Shown here: piece by piece, positions 1-64,000 of the stretch
Position numbering within the stretch: the stretch's first letter is position 1
Layout: each line of letters begins with the position of its first letter
NCBI GenBank assembly: GCA_963513935.1
Contig: OY740768.1
Location: 34,160,216-34,224,215 of the forward strand
DNA from: Aphrophora alni
Lineage: Eukaryota > Arthropoda > Insecta > Hemiptera > Aphrophoridae
Direction of reading: 5' to 3'
Length of the DNA: 64,000 nt
The notes under the pieces: model-generated
Told to the model about the DNA's origin: nothing
Databases searched by the model: none
Seen by the model: only the letters and a program-made list of their open reading frames with translations
Translations under genes and position numbers: made by a program

Positions 1-418
1 GACTAGTGTTTGAATAGGTTAGGTTTGTGTGTGTATGCTAACAAATGTGTTAATTTTTCTTAAGAAGATCTCAGAGTTAAAATATTTGGTGTCTTACCTT
101 TTTGGAGTTGAATATTGTTACTTGGTATAATGCAATAATCCAAATAAAATATATTATTAATAATATAATAAATATAAAAAATATTTAATATAATATATAA
201 AATATATACTAATAAAATATATTAGTTAATGCAATTTGGTTTATACAATTAAAAAATAAATAAAGCTGCAATATGCAGTATCTTTAAACATTTAACAATT
301 TGGTTCAACAATGCAGAGAGCCCTTATTATTTTGTTTTATTCAACCAATTTTACTATTGTTTTTAGTATAAAATTTACAACTGATAAGGTTATTAATATT
401 ATATATTGTCTTATGAAG
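1..418 (+). other. Ir25a intron, 3' end, AT-rich
   Basis: Very AT-rich sequence leading to the first exon. An open frame starts at 311 but only its part from about 419 has Ir25a similarity. Nothing else seen. Confidence 0.7.
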
Positions 419-56840
<56,422 letters not shown>

Positions 56841-58323
56841 GTAAGTCATAGGAATAAAAGTTCTTAATATTACAGAAAACTAAGGATTAACTAAATAATA
56901 AGTTTATATATTTTATCATAACAGCTAATTAAAGTTTATTGTAGTTTAAAAAAAGGAAACTCTAAGGTAAATTTAGACTAACACAAGAACTAGATAATGT
57001 TCATTGTTTTAAAGTTTGGAACACACAATTAAAGTTGAAATACAAAATGGATAAGTTTTTGTTACAGATTAATTTATTAAAATAAACCAAAATAATATTT
57101 TTTCTTACTGGTTTTTATGACACATTCATCTCTTAAACCTAACTCTAAAATCCAAGAAGTTACACCTATTTTTCTTGCTTGTTTTATTTTCCTCATTATG
57201 TGTTAAAGTGTTCACCTTAGTGCCAGATTTTTAATTGGTGGTTAAAAGGACTTTTAAATGTTTCCTTTTTTAGAAAGTTATGTGACGGGTCAAAAATCAA
57301 TATAAAATATTTTACTAATAAATGTATTTCGAGGTTTCCTAAATATGGTAAAGTGGTTTTAGGAATGATGTCTGTTTGTTATCTGTGCAGTGCTCTACAG
57401 TCTAAACACGTAGATTGATTTTAATCAAATTAGGCATGTAAGCACATTTTAGCAATTTATAGAGGGTCTTTGTTTCACCTTTTCAATAACTCAATTTTCG
57501 GAGTATATGCCATAAGAATAAAACTAAATAGCTTTAACAGTTTTGATCAAATTTTACTCAAGTGTAGCCTCTAAGAATATAAACAATATTGGTCGCCAAA
57601 TCTCCAAAAAAAAATCATGAGATATTGGTAAAAACCAAAAATCAGTCATGGCTCTGTTATAAAAGAAATAATTTCTCATAATCAGCTATACCAACTTAAG
57701 TTGAATTTTAGTGAAATATGAAGATAATGATCCTAAGTCATGTGCAAAATTTCAAGTATAAAAAAAATTGGTTCTTAAAACATAGGCAAAAAACAAATGT
57801 ATCTTTTAATGTCATCATTAAAAGCGCCATTTTAATAAAATACACTGAGGATGCGTTTATGGAACAAGTGGAAAATATATAGGCCTTATTTAAATATATA
57901 AATACTTTTTTCAAATATGGTGTTCATGATTTATTTTCACTGACTGACAATGAATGAACCGGACATTTTTGGTGACAAATAGTGTTGGTAGGTTCTGGAG
58001 ATGGATGAGTGAGAAAGTTTGTGTAATCAGTTTTATTGTAATAGTTGAATTGATATTTTATTATTCATATATAGTAAAAACGTGATATACTATAGGAAAC
58101 AGAACTTAGATGTTTCCCAATGATCTAAACAGAGTGATTGGTAAGTAACAGGTGTTTCAAAGAGCATGCAACCCAAAGTAAAAGAAGGTATAAATTAAAT
58201 TTTTTCTTTCCCCAAATATCAGTTGGCAAGACGGTTCTCATTGTTGATTCGTCATGTGTTATTGTAATGCACTAGTGCTATTGCAGTTTGCATTTGTCTT
58301 TGTAACTGTGTATATTTTCAACT
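56841..58323. other. Ir25a intron, nothing recognised
   Basis: Begins with donor GTAAGT. No last Ir25a exon found; no recognised repeat until the DUF4817 remnant. Confidence 0.55.
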
Positions 58324-58640
58324 ATGTCTTTTTCCAAGGATGAACGTGTGTTTTTTATTGAGACTTATTGCACGTATAAATCTTACCAACGAGTAAAAGA
58401 CAAGTTCCAGTTACAATTTCCCAATTCTTCAGTACCTAATAAGTCAACAATATCGCATCTGATTAATAAATTTTATGAGACTATCAGTGTATATGATCGG
58501 AAAAGCACAGGTCGACCTTTACTGTTAACATTGGATTTCTGGACAATGTGAAATAACGTTTGAATCACTCACCCAGCAAATCACTTAGAAAGTTATCTTC
58601 ACAGGGTGAACTTTCACTATCTACTGCTTTTAAGGCGACT
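58324..58640 (+). pseudogene. DUF4817 helix-turn-helix transposon fragment, cut by an LTR
   Basis: Open from ATG: MSFSKDERVFFIETYC, YQRVKDKFQLQFPNSSVP, NKSTISHLINKFYET, DRKSTGRP. This is the DUF4817 pattern found at the N-terminus of insect transposon proteins. After a frameshift, NHSPSKSLRKLSSQGELSLS and TAFKATC continue the usual second helix-turn-helix to 58640, where an LTR-like TGTAATAGTG begins. No DDE part seen. Confidence 0.82.
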
Positions 58641-60015
58641 TGTAATAGTGTACATTTTTAGTTTAGTGATCTTAAATAGAATGGGGTATATGTTGGACTC
58701 TGTGATAACGTAAAAAAGTTAAAATTTATAATAGGTTTAAAATCCGCGGGTTAAGATACGGAAATAGGCTGTTCAAATCATAAATTATTTAGTAACTTCG
58801 TTAATAGAAGAAAAAATAGATTTTCAAGAAAACAGAATAAGTAATCATGTCAATTTTAATATAATTTGTTTTTAATAAATAATAAATGTAAATTGTTTGT
58901 GTATTGCGGGGAGTGTGTGAAATTAGCAACACAGCGCCGGAAGGAAGGCTGCTAAATGTAGGATTTCGCCTCATGGCAACGAACAGTGAGAGCCCAGCGT
59001 TAAAGGTAGTAAGATGTGTTTTTAAGACAGTGTGAGTCCAGCATTAGTAGGTAATGGACGTACTTTGTATTCAGTTGAATTTTAAGAATGTACTACTTCA
59101 GGAGTGATTAGATGTCCATAAGACTATTTCAATTTAAATGTTTATCATCACAGACAATTAGTATTGAGTGAAAGTTACTCGTAAATGAACTTTTATATAA
59201 AAAGGACCGAGAAACGCAATTTGAACAAAGTGATGTAATACCGTGCACGTGATTCTTGAAAATGAACGATGAACTCTTGAAAGATCATTTTCCGTGTAGT
59301 GAGAATTCGGTAGAGACAATTTCTCAGTAAAAGACAATAAACTCGTCATGTGTTATTACATAAATGACAAACATTTTTTGAGTGCTGTGCGAAAACGCAT
59401 GTAATATGAATCATCCTGAATGCAACGATCGCTGGAAACTACTAGAAACAGGACGTCTGAATTACTACCTTCGAACAATTTTTTTTATATAAAAAATTGG
59501 TGCTGTGGTATAGGCACCTTGTGTTAACTTTAGACTAATGAATTGTATTATATTTTGATACATATGTTTTTGTACTTATTGGAGTTTTGTTATCTCTTTA
59601 AAAATATTTAAAGAAAAGTAAATTGATAAAAAATTAAAACTTTTAATTTTAAAGGTAAATCTCCTTCGTAGATTTACAAAATAATTTAGATTTAAATGTA
59701 AATTCATGTTGCAACATTTAAAGTAAAGAGTTAAATTCATGGAATAAATGAAACAATCTCCTTCAGAGAAAAAACAAAGAAAGTAGAAAAACTAAGATGA
59801 TATTCTTATTTGATTTCTTAAATGTTTAAATGATATGTTTTTGTATACCATTTTTTATGTTTAATAAATTTTTATGTAATATTTCAGCTACAAGTATTTT
59901 CATTTCTGAAACCAGAATCACTGTAAGTACACTGTAAAAGAACTTGCGACCCCTGAGAAAATTTAATAACGATAATTAACTTCTTTTCTTTTTTCTAAAT
60001 TGATGTTAACACATC
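58641..60015 (+). mobile_element. LTR-like repeat, copy 11
   Basis: Starts TGTAATAGTGTACATTTTTAG directly after the DUF4817 reading, giving a sharp left border. AATAAA near 59862, TTTCATTTCTGAAACCAGAATC then TGTAAGTACACTG, AAAGAACTTGCGACCCCTGAG (59936). Ends before TGGCGCC at 60016. The DUF4817 sequence does not resume on the right. Confidence 0.78.
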
Positions 60016-60378
60016 TGGCGCCTATAAGTCGAGCAAAACAATAATTAAATTCAAATTTCAATAAATAAATACTTAGTGGAACTCTTCAAGTTCAAAAGAA
60101 TAATTTTATATTTTCAAATAGTTTCAATTATCATATTAACTTCAGCTCATTTTTAAATTGTCACAACTCTATGCATCAAACAGGAAACTTACTTTGTTTT
60201 TTTTTGAATAAAATCAATAAAGAATAAATATATAAATGAAATAATTAGTACAAAATGATCCGAGAAATTTATTGTATATATTTTAATATTTAAAACAGTT
60301 ATAAACTTAATCATAAGAGAAGTGCAGTGTAAATGTTTTGTAGAAAAAGCATAAAATTTGTCATTAACTGCCTACAGT

Positions 60379-60910
60379 TGTAATACCAAAAAATGGTAAT
60401 TTTAACTTGAATAACCAAAAATTGGTTATATTGATATTTGAATATTAAAAGTAAACCGGGAAACGTTGAAACTGAATAGGGGGGAGGGGGAGACTGCAGA
60501 AGTCAAAAGGATGACTCAATATACATTATTAAGACAAGGGAATATAAAAATTAAATATAGATTTCCAAAAGACTAATGTCATGTATAAAATGTTAATTAT
60601 AAGTTGTAAAATATTTTAGAGTCTTAAGGGAACAGTTGAATGAGTAAGACGTGTACTCTTGTGTAGAGAAACTTTCTTAAAATGTAGCGAAAGTAATTAA
60701 AGTAGAGTCCTATTGTGACATTTGAGTCAGTGAGAGATATTTTTGTCTAAAAGAAGTTTTAGAACATTGATGGTGACAATTCAGCAAGTTCAGAGACAGT
60801 TTCGACGTAGTTTGCATTTGAAGAGTGTATTGGACAATAGCTCTTGGTAAAGTGATGAAAATCTTTGTACAATACTATGAACTTGAAAGGACAATTGGTC
60901 GTCAGGTGTG
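60379..60910 (+). mobile_element. LTR-like repeat, copy 12 (5' part)
   Basis: Starts TGTAATACCAAAAAATGGTA and follows copy 5 (AACCGGGAAACGTTG, GGGGG-rich run, GATTTCCAAAAGACTAATGT). Lost near 60910 before a reverse copy. Just upstream, 60225-60330 is another partial block with the AGTACAAAATGATCCGAGAA box. Confidence 0.65.
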
Positions 60911-61129
60911 TATATAGAGTCTACAAGGTGATTGCATGCAACATGAAAAGAACTCACCACGAGGAGCCTAGGACCCTACTGGAACGGTTATGCGGTAACA
61001 AAGAATGTAAAAATTCAAAAATATAATGAACTTGAAGAGTTCCTATATTTATGTTACTTAAATAATAAAAATGAATTTAATATTAATTATTTAATCTAGA
61101 ATTTTCCACAGCATTTTTTATGGGCGCCA

Positions 61130-62603
61130 GACTTTCGTCAAATTTAAACAAAAAAAAAAGAATTTAATCTCAGGGTCGCAAGTTCTTTTATTTGTGTACT
61201 CTACAGTGACTCTTGGTTATTAATGAATACACTTGAACTGAAATTTTGACATAAAAATTTATTAAACATATTCATGATCAATGTGAACATACATCAAGAA
61301 TAAAATATCATAAACATCAATTACGAATAAAATATCATAAACATCAATTACGAATAAAATATCATAAACATCAATTACTATTAAAATATCATAAACATCA
61401 ATTACTATTAACATCCTAGTAATTATGAATTTTAGTGCCTTTGAAAAAGGTCTATCATTTCTTTTGTCAAAAATTTATTTTAGTTGAAATCGTATTAATT
61501 AAAAAATGAAACTTGCAAGTATTAAGTTACTTTACTGAAGTTAAGAACTTACATGTAAAAACTTTACTCTTTTTTCTTGAGTACAAAAATATATAAAATA
61601 AAAAATTATTAATCTTGTCCTTTATCTAAGTGATATCTGGACTAATATAGCTTTTTAATGAAATTGATCAAATCTACTCATGCTAAATACAAAAAAAATA
61701 CATATAACATATTATAAAAATGTACATAATTGAAATATAACATGTGGTACATGATTTTACCAAACTGTCAAAATCCATTGTCTTTTAAGGACCTTGTTCT
61801 TCGAATCGTAGTTGTAGCGTTGAAATACAGTAGAATACACCTGTATTCTCGAATAATGTCTGTGTTGTAATACTTGAAATTCATTTCACATAACGAGTTA
61901 ACACAAATGTTCATTGTTCGCCTTTTGAAACCACGTGCATGAGATTGCACAACATGGTTCTGTTTCGAAATTTTAGATACATACGATTCTAAAAAAAAAC
62001 CAATCTTGTCTTTATAACTCTCACGAATGTTTCTTTAACCATCAATAAAGCAAATTGATTACTTCCGAAACTAATTTCTGTCTTTCTACATAAAGTTCAT
62101 GGCACATCCTAACATAGGTCTGAAAACAAGTAGAACCAAATCTCGACTGACCACGTTTTCTTTATTACAGTTTTTTATTTAAAGTTTATATATAGAAAAC
62201 ACTACTGATCACCTTAAACCCTCTACCTTGATTGTTTTTTACTATTTGAACTTCATTTTTAGAAAAGTTTCACTACATTCTAAACACATCCGATCACATC
62301 AGATCTCTCTCTAGGACTGTTGCCAACGTACTGTCCTCCCAAACCTGTTCACTCCGGAAAAAACCGCGCAATTCTCTAGTTCAACACACTCCCTGATATA
62401 CATAACACAAATTTCATAAACACTTTATTTAAACAATTTATTTTAAATTTATACATTATTAATTATTTTGTTGATTTGAAAATCTATTTTTTATCTTAGA
62501 ATTTACTTCGTTTAGTACGAAATATTACTTAATCCGGTTATCCCCACCATTGCACCCGCTTTATTCAAATATTTAATCAAACCTTCATTTTTACCTTATC
62601 ACA
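61130..62603 (-). mobile_element. LTR-like repeat, copy 13 (reverse)
   Basis: On the reverse strand it starts TGTGATAAGGTAAAAATGAA at 62603, then GGTTTGATTAAATATTTGAA. It ends at the complement of TGGCGCCC (61122-61129), with the complement of AAAGAACTTGCGACCCTGAG at about 61171. Longer than copies 3 and 10 partly because of a local tandem repeat at 61301-61408. The reverse ORF 61768-61950 is LTR sequence. Confidence 0.76.
61301..61408. repeat. Four 27-bp tandem repeats inside an LTR
   Basis: Units TAAAATATCATAAACATCAA plus TTACGAA or TTACTAT, four in a row, nearly identical. Confidence 0.93.
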
Positions 62604-62879
62604 AGAATCATAGACAATTGTATAATAATTTTGTATAAAAGGAACTTTTTGTATGAACTTTCTAAATTTATTCCAATGAATAATCTTTGTATAACAATTA
62701 GTAAATTTAGAGAACTTAATTTCATTTTAAAATAATCATAATCTTTGCTAAGGGAGAATATAAAAACTCACCATAAAAAAATATTTTGTTTTAAGTTGCA
62801 ACTACTAATTTAGAATCATAAAAAAGAATTCAAGCCTCTTCAGGGCAGAATTTTAAAGTCAAAAAACGTAGAGATTTTA

Positions 62880-63084
62880 AATAGTGGTAAGAAATGTATC
62901 AGGAAAATATATGTGTAATTTTATTTCAGTAAATTATGTTTAGTTTCAGCACAACAAAATAAGATTTCTTGATTTCACCAAAAAAGCCAACTGTAAGAAC
63001 ACTTTTAAAAGGATTTGCGACCCTGAGATATTTTTAACAAATAATTATTAACTTTTTTTTCAAAATTGATGAGTTAACTCCATC
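62880..63084 (+). mobile_element. LTR-like repeat, copy 14 (3' part)
   Basis: TTTAGTTTCAGCACAACAAA (about 62938), GGATTTGCGACCCTGAGA, and an end before TGGCGCCC (63085). Most like the 3' end of copy 5; could be the other half of copy 12, separated by the reverse copy 13. Confidence 0.65.
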
Positions 63085-63179
63085 TGGCGCCCTTAGCTGA
63101 GCAATTTTCATAAAATAAAAGCTTTAAGATAAAAATGTTACGATTTTAAATACAAATAAATAATAAAAAATAATTTTAC

Positions 63180-64000
63180 AAAGTCCCAGTTTAATAAATA
63201 CTTACAAAGTAAAAGCAAGTCAGTCTCTGCAGAACCTTCAAAGGTGAAGCACTCTCATTTGATAAATATGTTCGTCTTAACAAAATGGAAATGAAGAAAG
63301 AAAGTGTTTTCTTGAGAAACTAAGACGTGTTTTACATGAACTGATATAAAATACTGTGAGTTAGTTTCTGTTGACTAAAAATAAACTTTCAGAAGTAAAA
63401 AGTAATTGACTTGGTAATATTGTGCAATGGACAATGTGCATTACGTAACCCGGAAAACGCGTACAAAAAGTACTAAGTATTTGTGTTTTAAATAAAAACC
63501 AAACAATTTGAATATAATGTTTTAAACTAATAAAGAAGTAAACAATTGATATGTTCCTATAAGTGAATTTGAGAATTAAAAAGTTATTTTAAAAACAGTA
63601 GACGTGATTTTAGTAAAACGACACCATGTGACTGCAACCCAGAAGAGATGTGCTTTTAATGAAAAGTTTTATCCAAAATAATAATGCATGTCTGGTATAA
63701 CATGCATAAACTATTCTTCATATAAACTAAAACATATAATTGATTTGTAACTTGTGATTTTGTTGAAATTTTAACATTATGTTTATAGAATTGTGTGATG
63801 TTTTCTGTAAGCAGACATGATATGTTTTTCAAGTGTAATTTTTCAAAATCTTTCACAAGTAAAAGAATTTCTTTGTTTAAATTGATGATTTTAATGTTTT
63901 GAATTTAAATAAGAAATAAAGTTTTTTTGAAATTAATCATATAAAGTAAAAAGAATATTAACTTCTCAATACATAAAAAAATTCAATTTAAAAAGAAGGT
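63180..64000 (+). mobile_element. Probable further LTR-like block running off the window
   Basis: Contains TGTGCTTTTAAT...(63649) and ATGCATGTCTGGTATAACATG (63683), the same box as in copies 2, 5 and 8. Start not defined, end outside. Confidence 0.45.

Noticed and set aside
56841..64000. Search for the last Ir25a exon (final membrane helix and tail)
   Set aside because: No frame with a hydrophobic helix following a phase-1 acceptor and resembling the family was found; it is probably beyond the window.

Overview
The window looks like an AT-rich insect nuclear genome, probably hemipteran (inferred from the AT content, the intron and splice structure and the transposon repertoire; not proven). 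It holds one host gene, spread over the + strand: eight consecutive internal exons of the ionotropic receptor co-receptor Ir25a. The exons run from the end of the amino-terminal domain (about 419-646) through the bipartite ligand-binding domain, M1, the pore loop and M2/M3, to the end of the second ligand-binding lobe (56713-56840). Splice phases agree at every junction and no frameshift or stop was seen. The 5' exons (signal peptide, most of the amino-terminal domain) and the last exon (final membrane segment and tail) lie outside the window. About 1.48 kb is coding, so roughly 98% of the window is intron.

The introns are a mosaic of old transposable elements. Intron after exon 1 (647-9757): a long CT microsatellite, an LTR, a broken gag, a piggyBac-like non-autonomous element with TTAA flanks, and a decayed piggyBac transposase. 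Intron 10753-17962: two reverse LTRs and two non-LTR fragments, one with an AAT-repeat tail. The giant 27.7-kb intron (18105-45790) holds a PIF/Harbinger-like element with TTA duplications and a MADF-domain remnant, set inside an older LTR. It also holds a Penelope-like GIY-YIG fragment, non-LTR reverse transcriptase fragments, a 294-bp snapback palindrome, DDE and Tigger-like transposase relics, a hAT-type MITE nested in a LINE, two further TIR elements and several LTRs. Intron 46042-51123 has an LTR; 51324-53159 has a second piggyBac-like MITE; 53293-56712 has a 42-bp-arm palindrome and an LTR; the tail beyond 56840 has a DUF4817 relic cut by an LTR and a cluster of further LTRs.

The dominant repeat is a family of about 1.25-1.5-kb LTR-like units that start with TGTRATA/TGTAACA, carry AATAAA, then a conserved 'GAACTTGCGACC' block, and end at a TGGCGCC motif resembling a tRNA-Lys primer-binding site. 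At least a dozen full or partial copies occur in both orientations, and none is paired with an obvious 3' LTR or pol gene. All mobile-element coding sequences seen are broken. No tRNA, rRNA, CRISPR or bacterial-type operon was seen.
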